33,732 nt of DNA from Sulfidibacterium sp036244975 (GCA_036244975.1 BTTE01000027.1:1-33732); one strand, 5' to 3'; numbered from the stretch's first letter, positions 15,174 to 23,857 are shown. Notes: generated by a model from the letters alone, not told the origin. Made by a program: numbers and translations.

Positions 15174-15772
15174 AGTATTAGTCTCTCCGCTTTTTCCAAA
15201 TCATCGGGTGTGTTTAGATTTAAAAACAGATAATCACTGAAAAATGGTAGCTGCTCATCAATGCTCACCGACTTAAACCGGATTCTTTTAAAAAACCGCA
15301 TCATCTTGTATTCTTTTTTACGAATGGCTTCTTCCAAATCGCCCAGTACGTTGGTGTTATAGTAGGCGCTTAAAGGTTCCAGAAGAAACGTTTCGTGTGC
15401 CGGACAAACCACCTGAAAATTTTCCACTTCATTTAAAAGATGTCGAAAAACATCCGTGTTCACAAAAGGTGTATCACACGAAAGCACCAGGTTGTGCTGT
15501 GTTTTCGATTGCTTCAGACAAGTCAGAATTCCGCCCATGGGGCCGATTCCCTGTTTTTCATCAGGAACGACGGGCAGACCAAAAGCAGCGTATTTTTCCG
15601 GAAAATAATTAGCCGAAATTATCATATTTCCGCAAAGGGGCTTTAGAATTTTAATGGCATAGGATACCAGACTCTTTCCCTTAAAAGCACACAGTCCTTT
15701 ATCCTTTCCCAAGCGGCTGCTACGCCCGCCGGCCAAAATAATTCCGGTAATTTCTTCCCTGTTTATTGTCAT
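15170..15772 (-). CDS. mobA: Molybdenum cofactor guanylyltransferase-like nucleotidyltransferase
   Basis: A 200-residue protein with the MobA-type GTP-binding start GIILAGGRSSRLGKDKGLCAFKGKSLV (residues about 9-35), the segment VPDEKQGIGPMGGI and the metal-binding LSCDTPFV. MobA attaches GMP to molybdopterin to form the bis-MGD cofactor of DMSO-reductase-family enzymes, implying molybdoenzymes elsewhere in the genome. The start MTINREE (15772) is chosen because the family begins just before the GIILAGG strand; a frame-extending ATG at 15817 adds 15 untypical residues. It overlaps the following membrane-protein remnant in GTGA, and the pair lies between the two copies of the queA tail. Related NTP-transferase functions (MocA-like) cannot be excluded. 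Confidence 0.85.
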   Translation of the reverse strand: MTINREEITGIILAGGRSSRLGKDKGLCAFKGKSLVSYAIKILKPLCGNMIISANYFPEKYAAFGLPVVPDEKQGIGPMGGILTCLKQSKTQHNLVLSCDTPFVNTDVFRHLLNEVENFQVVCPAHETFLLEPLSAYYNTNVLGDLEEAIRKKEYKMMRFFKRIRFKSVSIDEQLPFFSDYLFLNLNTPDDLEKAERLIL

Positions 15773-15861
15773 ATTCTTCGATAGAAAGAGCAAATTTATT
15801 GTTTTCCTGGTTATCACGAGGAAAAATCAGAAGAAAGTTCTGCCGCACTTCATCTCTGCGT

Positions 15862-16057
15862 TTCATCCGCATTGCAAACGCTGACGAGAGATGGGTGAGC
15901 TTAAGGCAGGAACAGGCAACTATCACCGTAACTCAAAAAGCGAAAGTCGTTTTGAAGGGCAAAATCGTAAACTTCTTTCCACTTATCTCCAATCAGTGCC
16001 GACACCAACAGCAGCAGGGTGCTTTTGGGCTGATGAAAATTGGTAATGAGTCCTTTG
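15862..16057 (-). repeat. Direct repeat copy B (3' end of intact queA)
   Basis: Partner of 14795-14990. It comprises the last 52 codons of the intact queA plus 39 bp downstream. Confidence 0.9.
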
Positions 16058-17118
16058 GCAAAGCGGAACCGGTAACCCGGCACAATCATTAGCTGCGTTT
16101 CGCCTTTCAGTACCGTGGTTTTTTCTTTTTCGGCTTTTGAAATGAGAATTTCCAAAGCCCGGCGGGCTGAGAAATCTTCCGGTATTTCCAATTGGTACGG
16201 ATCCCACTGCGAAACACTAAAAGCATGGTTTTTCCCCAACCGGAGCCGCAGCGCCATCCAAAACAAACTTTCCAGCGACCGCATAGACGTGGTGCCCACC
16301 GGAATGATAAATTTGTCGTTAGCCTGGTACAGATGTTTGATTGTTTCGACGGGAACCCGGATTTGCTCGGTGTGCATTTCATGCTCGCCAATGGTTTCGG
16401 CAGACACCGGTTTAAAAGTACCGGCTCCAACATGCAAAATCAGTTTATCCTTATCAATACCTTTTTCATCCAGGCGGTTTAAAACAGCTTCGGTAAAATG
16501 CAATCCGGCTGTGGGTGCGGCTACCGACCCGTTGAGGCGGGCATACACGGTTTGATAACGTGTTTTATCGGAAACTTCAGCTTCGCGGTGCAGGTAAGGA
16601 GGCAGGGGCGTTAGTCCGGAAGATTCCAGTATGTCTGCAAAAGAGATGTCTTCCGGCTCCCAGGAAAAAGAGACCAAAAAGGCATCGGAAAGTTTCACTT
16701 TTTTTTCAGCAAAAAGGCGTACCTCCTGATTTTGAATTTGTATTTTGACTTCCAGCGTTTCATTTTTCCATCTTCGGGCATTACCCACGAGGCATTTCCA
16801 CACCACAGGTGGACGTTGCTGAAAGGCCAGTTGAAAGTCGTTCACCGGTTCCACCGGTTCCAGACAAAATATTTCGATGTGTGCCCCGGTAGATTTTTTA
16901 AACAGCAGCCGTGCCTGAATAACGCGTGTTTCGTTGAAAAGTAAAAGTGCATTATCCGGCAGTAGATCCGGTATTTCCGAAAATCTCCGTTCTGATATCT
17001 GACCTTTGTTCAAATACAAAAGCTTAGATCCGTCACGTTGTGCCAGGGGGTATTTGGCTATGCGTTCGTCGGGCAGCGGGTAGTTAAAATCTTCTATTCT
17101 GATATCGGAAGGATCCAT
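15901..17118 (-). CDS. queA: S-adenosylmethionine:tRNA ribosyltransferase-isomerase
   Basis: Transfers and isomerises the ribose of SAM onto 7-aminomethyl-7-deazaguanine in tRNA, giving epoxyqueuosine at the wobble position of GUN anticodons. The protein has the expected opening (FNYPLPDERIAKYPLAQRDGSKLLYL), the central SVAAPTAGLHFTE, the strand LHVGAGTFKPV and the ending GLITNFHQPKSTLLLLVSAL. At 405 aa it is longer than the roughly 350-residue E. coli enzyme because of inserts around residues 95-160. The ATG at 17118 is chosen because the family starts a few residues before the FNYPLP segment and a -7 box lies 18 nt upstream. Its 3' end is duplicated at 14834-14990. Confidence 0.95.
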   Translation of the reverse strand: MDPSDIRIEDFNYPLPDERIAKYPLAQRDGSKLLYLNKGQISERRFSEIPDLLPDNALLLFNETRVIQARLLFKKSTGAHIEIFCLEPVEPVNDFQLAFQQRPPVVWKCLVGNARRWKNETLEVKIQIQNQEVRLFAEKKVKLSDAFLVSFSWEPEDISFADILESSGLTPLPPYLHREAEVSDKTRYQTVYARLNGSVAAPTAGLHFTEAVLNRLDEKGIDKDKLILHVGAGTFKPVSAETIGEHEMHTEQIRVPVETIKHLYQANDKFIIPVGTTSMRSLESLFWMALRLRLGKNHAFSVSQWDPYQLEIPEDFSARRALEILISKAEKEKTTVLKGETQLMIVPGYRFRFAKGLITNFHQPKSTLLLLVSALIGDKWKEVYDFALQNDFRFLSYGDSCLFLP

Positions 17119-17136
17119 GCTTTTGTTTTGAGGTGG

Positions 17137-17144
17137 CAAAAGTA
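17137..17144 (-). promoter_or_regulatory. -7 promoter element of queA (TACTTTTG)
   Basis: Perfect TAnnTTTG match ending 18 nt before the chosen queA ATG. It also excludes the longer start at 17250. Confidence 0.5.
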
Positions 17145-17219
17145 AGAAACATCGTAACCGGAAACCTGCTTGCGAAAAGGACAGGTCAGAAAAAAAATAC
17201 TTTTTAACTGTTTTCTTTG

Positions 17220-17227
17220 TAATTTTG
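17220..17227 (+). promoter_or_regulatory. -7 promoter element of pssA (TAATTTTG)
   Basis: Perfect TAnnTTTG match ending 16 nt before the pssA ATG. The queA and pssA boxes point away from each other about 75 bp apart, so this gap is a compact divergent promoter region. Confidence 0.45.
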
Positions 17228-17243
17228 GATAAAAATAATTGGT

Positions 17244-17987
17244 ATGGCATTCAAAAATCATATTCCCAACAGTATCACACTCCTGAACCTGACTTCAGGT
17301 ATTCTTTCCATATATTTTGGCGTTAAAGGAACGCCTGCGGATTTGGTACTTGCAGGGATTTTCATTTTTGCGGGTGCCGGTTTTGATTTTTTTGATGGGC
17401 TCTCCGCCAGGCTGCTTCATGCAAAATCGGAAATAGGATTGCAACTCGATTCGTTGTCCGACATGGTTACGTTTGGTGTTGCCCCGGGTTTTATTCTGTA
17501 TCAAATGCTTTTGTTGAGCCATGGCAACCCCGTGACATCTGGGATAGATTTTCTTCCGTTTTTGGCTATCATGGTTCCATGGATGTCGGCTTTGCGGCTG
17601 GCAAAATTTAATATTGATGAAACTCAGGCCACCTCATTCAAGGGGCTGCCCACTCCGGCTTTGGCCATTTTGATTGCTTCTTTACCGATCATACGTCAGC
17701 AGCTGTATCCTTTACAGGACTTTTCGTATATGATTGTTACCAACACCTATTTTTTACTAACCGTTGCCATTTTCGGGTCGCTGCTGCTCGTTACCTCTTT
17801 TCCAATGTTTTCACTAAAATTTAAATCCTTCGGATGGAACGACAATATGATGAAGTATGTTTTTCTTGCTATTTCTCTGGTGTTGGTTATCTGGCTTCAG
17901 ATGCTGGCAGTTCCGTTTATTTTCCTCCTTTATCTGTTTCTGTCACTCATTATGTATCTGACTGATATTCAGGGACAGATCCCTTAG
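17244..17987 (+). CDS. pssA: CDP-diacylglycerol--serine O-phosphatidyltransferase
   Basis: Makes phosphatidylserine, precursor of phosphatidylethanolamine, at the inner membrane. The CDP-alcohol phosphotransferase signature is complete: DG-x2-AR-x8-G-x3-D-x3-D, seen as DGLSAR, then G, then LDSLSD around residues 52-75. Several transmembrane helices follow, including segments near 95-115, 140-160, 170-190 and 205-240. The 247-residue length fits the Gram-positive/Bacteroidota-type membrane PssA rather than the soluble E. coli enzyme. The stop overlaps the lptB stop by 4 bp on the opposite strand, so the two genes converge with no room for a terminator. Confidence 0.93.
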   Translation: MAFKNHIPNSITLLNLTSGILSIYFGVKGTPADLVLAGIFIFAGAGFDFFDGLSARLLHAKSEIGLQLDSLSDMVTFGVAPGFILYQMLLLSHGNPVTSGIDFLPFLAIMVPWMSALRLAKFNIDETQATSFKGLPTPALAILIASLPIIRQQLYPLQDFSYMIVTNTYFLLTVAIFGSLLLVTSFPMFSLKFKSFGWNDNMMKYVFLAISLVLVIWLQMLAVPFIFLLYLFLSLIMYLTDIQGQIP

Positions 17988-18733
17988 TCCTTATTATTCA
18001 TTAAATCTTTTTTTCGCAATTCAAAATTTTGTCCAAGATAGACCTTACGAACCTGTTTGTCGTTGGCTAATTCTTCGGATGTGCCATATTTCATTACAGA
18101 ACCTTCAAACAACAGATAAGAACGATCGGTAATTGACAGTGTTTCGTGCACATTGTGGTCGGTTATCAGGATTCCAATATTTTTGGTTTTCAGCTCTGCC
18201 ACAATATTTTGGATATCTTCCACGGCAATGGGGTCAACACCGGCAAAAGGTTCGTCAAGTAAAAGAAACTTTGGGTCAACAGACAAAGAACGGGCAATTT
18301 CCACCCGGCGACGTTCTCCTCCCGAAAGCTGAATACCAAGACTTTTACGGATACGTTGCAACCCAAATTCTTCCAACATGGATTCAAGTCGTTTTTTCTG
18401 TTCAGCATGTGAAAAGCTGGTAAATTCCAAAACCGCTTTTATGTTGTTTTCCACACTTAAATGTCTGAATATGGAAGCTTCCTGTGACAGGTAGCCAATG
18501 CCGAGTTTTGCCCGTTTGTACATAGGTAAGTGTGTGATTTCCATATCATCGAGAAAAACCTGTCCCTCATAAGGCTTTATCAGTCCGGTCATCATGTAAA
18601 AGGTGGTGGTTTTACCGGCGCCATTGGGTCCCAGCAGGCCGATGATTTCTCCCTGATTCACTTCGATGGAAACCCTTTTTACCACCGTTCGCTGATGATA
18701 CTTTTTAACCAGATTTTTTGTCCTCAGTTTCAT
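17984..18733 (-). CDS. lptB: LPS export ABC transporter ATP-binding protein
   Basis: The ATPase of LptB2FG, which extracts lipopolysaccharide from the inner membrane and pushes it along the Lpt bridge. The 249-residue protein shows Walker A GPNGAGKTT (35-43), the LptB-type Q-loop segment GYLSQEASIFRHLSVENNI, the signature LSGGERRRVEIARSL, Walker B LLLDEPFAGVDP with the LptB-typical PIAVEDIQ, and the H-loop ITDHNVHETL. A short extension (KVYLGQNFELRKK) follows the usual C-terminal KVYLG. It lies 4 bp after the CMD-family gene and in one operon with kdsD, another LPS gene. Confidence 0.95.
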   Translation of the reverse strand: MKLRTKNLVKKYHQRTVVKRVSIEVNQGEIIGLLGPNGAGKTTTFYMMTGLIKPYEGQVFLDDMEITHLPMYKRAKLGIGYLSQEASIFRHLSVENNIKAVLEFTSFSHAEQKKRLESMLEEFGLQRIRKSLGIQLSGGERRRVEIARSLSVDPKFLLLDEPFAGVDPIAVEDIQNIVAELKTKNIGILITDHNVHETLSITDRSYLLFEGSVMKYGTSEELANDKQVRKVYLGQNFELRKKDLMNNKD

Positions 18734-18737
18734 ATTA

Positions 18738-19103
18738 TCACTTCTTGTTTTTTCCGTTTTCTTTCAAATATTCCCAAAATTCCATTGCCCGGCGTGTGTG
18801 CGGAATGACAATGGTGCCGCCCACGAGATTGGCAATACCAAAAACCTCCATAAGCTCTTCGGTTTGAACGCCTTTGTCAAAACAGCGCTCCAGGTGATAA
18901 TAAATACAGTCATCGCATTTCAGCACCATGGACGCTATTAGTCCCATCATTTCCTTGGTTTTTTCATCCAAAGCGCCCGGGCGATAAGCGTTAGTGTCCA
19001 CATTAAATATACGTTTGATAATTTTATTGTTGGGAGCAGTGAGCAGTTTTTTATTCATAGCTTCCCGGTAAGCGTCAAAATCATGGGGTTTAACGGCTTT
19101 CAT
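18738..19103 (-). CDS. Carboxymuconolactone decarboxylase-family (AhpD-like) protein
   Basis: A 121-residue all-helical protein of the CMD family with the redox-type motif KCDDCIYYHLERC (about residues 55-67), including the C-x2-C-x3-H pattern of AhpD-like members. In AhpD this Cys pair is a thiol reductant for a peroxiredoxin; the substrate or partner here is unknown. Its start overlaps the kdsD stop by one base (TAATG) and it ends 4 bp before lptB, so it is transcribed, and probably translated, with two lipopolysaccharide genes. Nothing in the sequence ties it chemically to LPS. Confidence 0.85.
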   Translation of the reverse strand: MKAVKPHDFDAYREAMNKKLLTAPNNKIIKRIFNVDTNAYRPGALDEKTKEMMGLIASMVLKCDDCIYYHLERCFDKGVQTEELMEVFGIANLVGGTIVIPHTRRAMEFWEYLKENGKNKK

Positions 19104-20068
19104 TATAAAATACCCTCTTTTAAGATGTCATGCAAATGCACAACCCCCACATATTTCTCACCAGCGAGAACAGGAAGTTGAGTAATATTATTTTTTTTCA
19201 TGATACTAAGTGCATCAACAGCCAGCCGGTTTTTTTGAATGGTTTTCGGATGTGCGGTCATAATATCGGCTGCTTTTAATTCTTTGAAATCAGTATGTTT
19301 TTCCAGCATCCGGCGTAAATCGCCATCTGTTATTACTCCTACAAGAACCTGATTCTGTATGACAGCGGTAGCTCCGAGGCGTTTGGATGAAATTTCGAGA
19401 ATAACGTTTTCCATAGTCTCGTTGATATTGACTTTAGGAACCTGATTACGCTCAAAAAGATCGGCAACCCGCATATATAACCGCTTGCCGAGTGTGCCTC
19501 CGGGATGGATTTTTGCAAAATCGCCGGGGGTAAAACCGCGTAATTCCAGCAGGCTGACAGCAAGGGCGTCTCCCATAACGAGCTGTGCTGTTGTGCTGGA
19601 AGTAGGGGCCAGATTATTGGGGCAGGCTTCCTTTTCAACAGTAACATTCAGTACTTTATCCGATTGGATAGCGAGATAAGAATTGATGTTTCCCACTATG
19701 GCTATCAATTGATTTCCGCGTGATTTTATCAGGGGAACCAGAACTTTTATCTCAGGGGTTTCACCACTTTTGGAAATAGCAATCACCACATCTTCCTCTC
19801 TGACGATACCGAGGTCTCCGTGAATAGCATCAGCAGCATGCATAAAAATGGCCGGGGTTCCGGTCGAATTCAGGGTGGCTACAATTTTTGAGGCAATGTG
19901 GGCGCTTTTTCCAATGCCGGTTACTACTACCCGGCCAGGTGTGTTATAAATGATTTCGACCGCATCGGCAAAATCCTGATTTACAGAATTTTTTAAATTA
20001 TCAACTGCTTTGCTTTCCACAGCAATGGTTTGAAGAGCAATTTGGCAAATCTTTTCTGATTTTTTCAA
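19103..20068 (-). CDS. kdsD: Arabinose-5-phosphate isomerase (KpsF/GutQ family)
   Basis: Interconverts ribulose-5-phosphate and arabinose-5-phosphate, the first step toward Kdo for lipopolysaccharide. The protein has an N-terminal SIS domain (about 30-175; VVTGIGKSAHIASKIVATLNSTGTPA, HAADAIHGDLG, ISKSGETPEI) and two C-terminal CBS domains (about 200-320). The conserved HPGGTLGKRL lies between them. The start codon is TTG (20068): an in-frame stop lies two codons upstream and the N-terminus otherwise matches family length (321 aa). The gene leads the kdsD/CMD/lptB operon. Confidence 0.94.
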   Translation of the reverse strand: MKKSEKICQIALQTIAVESKAVDNLKNSVNQDFADAVEIIYNTPGRVVVTGIGKSAHIASKIVATLNSTGTPAIFMHAADAIHGDLGIVREEDVVIAISKSGETPEIKVLVPLIKSRGNQLIAIVGNINSYLAIQSDKVLNVTVEKEACPNNLAPTSSTTAQLVMGDALAVSLLELRGFTPGDFAKIHPGGTLGKRLYMRVADLFERNQVPKVNINETMENVILEISSKRLGATAVIQNQVLVGVITDGDLRRMLEKHTDFKELKAADIMTAHPKTIQKNRLAVDALSIMKKNNITQLPVLAGEKYVGVVHLHDILKEGIL

Positions 20069-20109
20069 TTTTTAAAAATAATTTTAACACTATTGTAAAA
20101 TATTATTAA

Positions 20110-20117
20110 TATATTTG
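20110..20117 (+). promoter_or_regulatory. -7 promoter element, probably for recQ (TATATTTG)
   Basis: Perfect TAnnTTTG match 96 nt before the recQ ATG in the divergent kdsD/recQ gap. The distance is longer than for other boxes in the window, so it is a weaker call. Confidence 0.35.
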
Positions 20118-20213
20118 TAATAGTTCAATACAATAAACTAATTAGGAATTAACCATTTTTTAAGTAATGATTAATCGTTCAAAAGTACTATTTTAATTTA
20201 TATTACCGAATAC

Positions 20214-22421
20214 ATGGAAAGTATAAATAATGATGTATATGGCTTGAGGCCTTTGCTGAAAAGCTTTTTTGGTTTTTCAAAATTTAAAGGGAATCAGGAA
20301 GTTATTATCAACAATCTCATGGCAGGAAATGACAGTTTTGTCGTTATGCCCACAGGCGGCGGAAAATCTTTGTGCTATCAGCTCCCCGCTCTCTTTAAAC
20401 CGGGTACTGCCATCGTTGTATCCCCATTGATTGCTTTAATGAAAAATCAGGTGGACATGATCCGTAATTTCGGTTCAGAAATGGGAATTGCCCACGTTAT
20501 GAACTCTTCGCTCTCTAAAGCTGAAATGAACATGGTGCGTTCCGATTTGCTCAGCGGGAAAACCAAATTACTATATATGGCTCCCGAATCCCTTACCAAA
20601 GAAGATAATATTCGGTTTCTTAAACAGATATCCATTTCATTTTATGCCATTGATGAAGCCCATTGTATTTCGGAATGGGGCCATGATTTCAGGCCGGAAT
20701 ATCGTAAGTTAAAACCCATTATACAGGCAATCGGCCATCAGGTTCCGATTATTGCCCTGACTGCCACAGCCACACTAAAAGTGCAGGAAGACATTTTAAA
20801 AACACTGGATATTGCTGATGCTCATGTGTTTAAATCATCTTTCGACAGACCGAATCTGTATTACGAGATGCGCCCCAAGACAAAAAATGTCATCAAAGAC
20901 ATCATTAAATACATAAAGACACAGCCTGGGAAATCGGGTATCGTTTATTGCCTGAGTCGTAAAAAAGTGGTGGAAATTGCAGAGTCGCTGGTGGTGAATG
21001 GTATTAAAGCAGTGCCCTATCATGCCGGATTAGATGCCGCTACCCGGCGTAATAATCAGGATAAGTTTTTGATGGAGGAGGAGGATGTTATTGTGGCCAC
21101 CATTGCTTTTGGCATGGGTATCGACAAGCCGGATATCCGTTTTGTTATTCACCACGATATCCCTAAAAGTATTGAAGGCTATTATCAGGAAACCGGTCGC
21201 GCCGGTCGCGATGGCGGCGAGGGAAACTGTATCACTTTTTACAGCTACGATGATATTCAGAAGTTGGAAAAATTTATGAAGGACAAGCCGGTGGCCGAAC
21301 AGGAAATTGCAAAAGAACTGCTTTTTGAAACGGTTGCTTATGCAGAATCATCCGTTTGCCGGCATAAATTATTGCTACATTATTTTGGAGAGGTTTATAC
21401 CAAAACAAGTTGCGGTTCCTGTGATAATTGTCTGAACCCTAAAGAAGAGTTTGAAGGGAAGGAAGATGTGAGAACCGTGCTGATGACGGTTAAAGCGCTA
21501 AAGCAACAGTACAAGGTGAATATGATTGCCGATGTTATCGCCGGAAAGAAAAGCGGAGATGTAAAAGCCATTAAGCTGAACAAAACAGATGTTTTTGGCA
21601 AGGGAAAAGAAAAAGACAGTCACTATTGGGTGATGGTCATTCGGCAAGCTTTAATTCAGCGTTTGCTGGAAAAAGAAATTGAAAATTATGGTATCCTGGT
21701 ACTCACAAAAGCAGGAGAAGAATTTATTTTGCATCCATACAGCATTATGCTTGCCAAGGATCATGATTACGAAAGAGGGGATGATGATAGTATTGTTGTT
21801 CAGGGAAAAGGTCAGAAAATAAGTGGTTCCGATCCCATACTGTTTTCTATGTTGAAAGATCTGCGTAAGGAAATTTCCCATGAAGAAAACCTGCCTCCTT
21901 TTGTAATCTTTCAGGATCCGTCGCTGGAAGATATGGCAATTCAGTATCCCATAACCATGGAAGAGATGCAACAAATTATTGGTGTGGGTGCCGGCAAGGC
22001 CAGAAAATACGGGCAGCCTTTTTGCGACCTTATTAAGCAGTACGTGGAAGAGAATGACATTATGCGTCCCAACGATATTGTTATTAAATCCGTTATCAAC
22101 AAATCGGGATTAAAGGTTTATATTATTAAAAGTATTGACCGGAAACTTCCTCTCGAAGATATTGCCCACGCAAAAAATCTGACCCTGGACAAGATGTTAA
22201 CGGAAATTGAGAGAATTATATCTTCCGGAACCCGCCTCGACATCAACTACTATATCGATGAACATGTGGACGAATATCATCAGGAAGATATTTATGATTA
22301 TTTTTTGGAAGCCAAGACCGATTCGGTGGAAGAAGCGCTGGCTGAGCTTGGAGAAGCTGAATATAATGAAGAAGAGGTGAGGCTGATGCGGATTAAATTT
22401 TTATCAGAAGTGGGGAATTAA
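20214..22421 (+). CDS. recQ: ATP-dependent DNA helicase RecQ
   Basis: A 3'-5' DNA helicase for recombination and replication-fork repair. Landmarks in the 735-residue protein: Walker A TGGGKS (47-52), DEAHCISEWGHDFRPEY (about 147-163), motif VI QETGRAGRDG, the RecQ zinc-binding cysteines in CRHKLLLHYFGE...CGSCDNC (about 382-405), the winged-helix RQC domain (about 410-530) and an HRDC-like helical region (about 540-620). A further acidic tail of about 100 residues follows, making the protein longer than E. coli RecQ (about 610 aa); this is common in Bacteroidota. The gene is followed after 12 bp by a lipoprotein gene on the same strand. Confidence 0.96.
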   Translation: MESINNDVYGLRPLLKSFFGFSKFKGNQEVIINNLMAGNDSFVVMPTGGGKSLCYQLPALFKPGTAIVVSPLIALMKNQVDMIRNFGSEMGIAHVMNSSLSKAEMNMVRSDLLSGKTKLLYMAPESLTKEDNIRFLKQISISFYAIDEAHCISEWGHDFRPEYRKLKPIIQAIGHQVPIIALTATATLKVQEDILKTLDIADAHVFKSSFDRPNLYYEMRPKTKNVIKDIIKYIKTQPGKSGIVYCLSRKKVVEIAESLVVNGIKAVPYHAGLDAATRRNNQDKFLMEEEDVIVATIAFGMGIDKPDIRFVIHHDIPKSIEGYYQETGRAGRDGGEGNCITFYSYDDIQKLEKFMKDKPVAEQEIAKELLFETVAYAESSVCRHKLLLHYFGEVYTKTSCGSCDNCLNPKEEFEGKEDVRTVLMTVKALKQQYKVNMIADVIAGKKSGDVKAIKLNKTDVFGKGKEKDSHYWVMVIRQALIQRLLEKEIENYGILVLTKAGEEFILHPYSIMLAKDHDYERGDDDSIVVQGKGQKISGSDPILFSMLKDLRKEISHEENLPPFVIFQDPSLEDMAIQYPITMEEMQQIIGVGAGKARKYGQPFCDLIKQYVEENDIMRPNDIVIKSVINKSGLKVYIIKSIDRKLPLEDIAHAKNLTLDKMLTEIERIISSGTRLDINYYIDEHVDEYHQEDIYDYFLEAKTDSVEEALAELGEAEYNEEEVRLMRIKFLSEVGN

Positions 22422-22433
22422 ACCATTTAAACC

Positions 22434-22910
22434 ATGCAGAAGCCTTTTATATTGTTGTTGATTCTTCTTGCTTTCACCTTTTCGGGATGCTACAATGTAA
22501 ATAAGGATATCGTAAAAAAGCCGGCCAACCTTATTCCCAAAGACAAAATGGCCGGGATTCTTACAGATATGGAGCTTATTGAGGGAGTTGTCGTTTACAA
22601 CCAGACACATTATCCGGGATACACCGATATCGAAAAAAGCTACTATGAGGTTTTGTTCGACCATTACCGTGTAACCAAAAGTCAAATCAAAGCCAGTTTA
22701 AATTATTATAACAGTCAGGGTGATGAGTCGGCCAAAATTTACGATAAAGTACTGTCAAGACTGTCTGAGAAACAAAGTATCCTTAACGAGGAAATGAGAA
22801 AAGAAGAAAGCAAGAAGTTTCGCAATGAGAATAATTATGAAGACAATCCTTTTCTTTATAGAGAAAACAGTTTTGGGAACCTTTGTATTAACCCCTTCAT
22901 TTCGTATTGA
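22434..22910 (+). CDS. DUF4296-type lipoprotein
   Basis: A 158-residue lipoprotein. The signal (FILLLILLAFTFSGC) ends in a lipobox with Cys at about residue 19, so the mature protein is lipid-anchored, using the lgt product encoded at 32737. The body begins with the pattern IPKDKMAGILTDMELIEGVVVYNQTHYPG and continues YYEVLFDHYRVTKSQIKASLNYYN, which matches my memory of DUF4296 in Bacteroidota. The function of that family is unknown. It starts 12 bp after recQ, so the two are probably co-transcribed, although no functional link is obvious. The C-terminal tail after residue 130 is low in conserved features. Confidence 0.8.
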   Translation: MQKPFILLLILLAFTFSGCYNVNKDIVKKPANLIPKDKMAGILTDMELIEGVVVYNQTHYPGYTDIEKSYYEVLFDHYRVTKSQIKASLNYYNSQGDESAKIYDKVLSRLSEKQSILNEEMRKEESKKFRNENNYEDNPFLYRENSFGNLCINPFISY

Positions 22911-22979
22911 AAAGGCTGTAACAAAGTGAAAAAGGATGAGTCAGAGCCCTGATTTTTTGTTCATTATCGTCTGCAATAT

Positions 22980-23834
22980 TCAAACAGTAGCAAGTTCTTC
23001 AATAGCGTGATAGAGATTTTCTGCAAGACGACTGGCACCTATACGAAAGAGGTTATTATTCAGCCATTTTTCACCAAGAACCGACTGAACGAGAAGGTAA
23101 TAATTTAATGCTTCTTCGGGTGTTGAAATGCCGCCAGCGGGTTTTATGCCAATCATTTTTCCTTCGGCTTTGTAATATTCTTTGATGGTATCGAGCATAA
23201 TCAGCACCGCTTCATGTGTAGCTGCCGGCTGGACCTTTCCTGTTGAGGTTTTTAAAAAATCGGCTCCTCCCTCCAGCGCCAGTATACAGGCTTGTCTGAT
23301 AAGTTCGGGTGTTTTCAATTCACCGGTTTCCAGAATGACCTTTAAATGGTGCTTACCACAAACCGCTTTGTGTGCTTTCACCTCTTTTAAAACGTATTCG
23401 GCATCACCTTCGATAAGGCGGCCACGGCTAATAACCATATCAATCTCATCAGCTCCGTTTTCGATAGCATAAGTTACTTCCATAAGGCGGGCGTCCAAAG
23501 GAGATTGTCCGCTGGGAAAAGCGCCGGCCACACTGGCCGTTTTTACACCGGAGCCTTTCAACGACTCGGAAACTATTTTGGTAAAAACCGGATAAACGCA
23601 TACCGCGGCCGTTTTGGGCGTTCCCAATGCCCGGTTTTCAAAGCCGACAGCCTGCTCACAAAGATGTCTCACCTTTTCCCGGGTATCATTACCACTTAAT
23701 GTTGTCAGGTCTATAAGTCCCAAAATGGTTTTATACATAGCCAGCTTTTCGCCTGGCTGAAACGGTTGATTTATGATTTTCTGAGTTCTTTGGCTTAGCG
23801 CAGAGAGCGAATATGAATAATTGGTGAATTTCAT
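22980..23834 (-). CDS. deoC: Deoxyribose-phosphate aldolase
   Basis: Splits 2-deoxyribose-5-phosphate into glyceraldehyde-3-phosphate and acetaldehyde, feeding deoxynucleosides into central metabolism. It is a class I aldolase: the Schiff-base lysine lies in ADFLKTSTGK and the second active-site lysine in IGIKPAGGIST. The segments TAAVCVYPVF and GADEIDMVISRG are also typical. The ATG at 23834 gives 284 aa. The frame extends to 23897, but a -7 box (23858-23865) lies inside that extension. It stands alone, facing recQ and its lipoprotein. Confidence 0.95.
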   Translation of the reverse strand: MKFTNYSYSLSALSQRTQKIINQPFQPGEKLAMYKTILGLIDLTTLSGNDTREKVRHLCEQAVGFENRALGTPKTAAVCVYPVFTKIVSESLKGSGVKTASVAGAFPSGQSPLDARLMEVTYAIENGADEIDMVISRGRLIEGDAEYVLKEVKAHKAVCGKHHLKVILETGELKTPELIRQACILALEGGADFLKTSTGKVQPAATHEAVLIMLDTIKEYYKAEGKMIGIKPAGGISTPEEALNYYLLVQSVLGEKWLNNNLFRIGASRLAENLYHAIEELATV

Positions 23835-23857
23835 CTTTAACGTTTTCAAGTTTTTTA

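Noticed and set aside
14795..16057. Reading the direct repeats as att sites of an integrative element that targets the 3' end of queA
   Set aside because: The repeats are 196 bp and diverged, far longer than usual att cores, and no integrase or other mobility gene lies between them; only mobA and a dead fragment do.
22944..22963. Small hairpin TCAG/CTGA followed by T after the DUF4296 gene
   Set aside because: Only a 4-bp stem, too weak to call a terminator without expression data.
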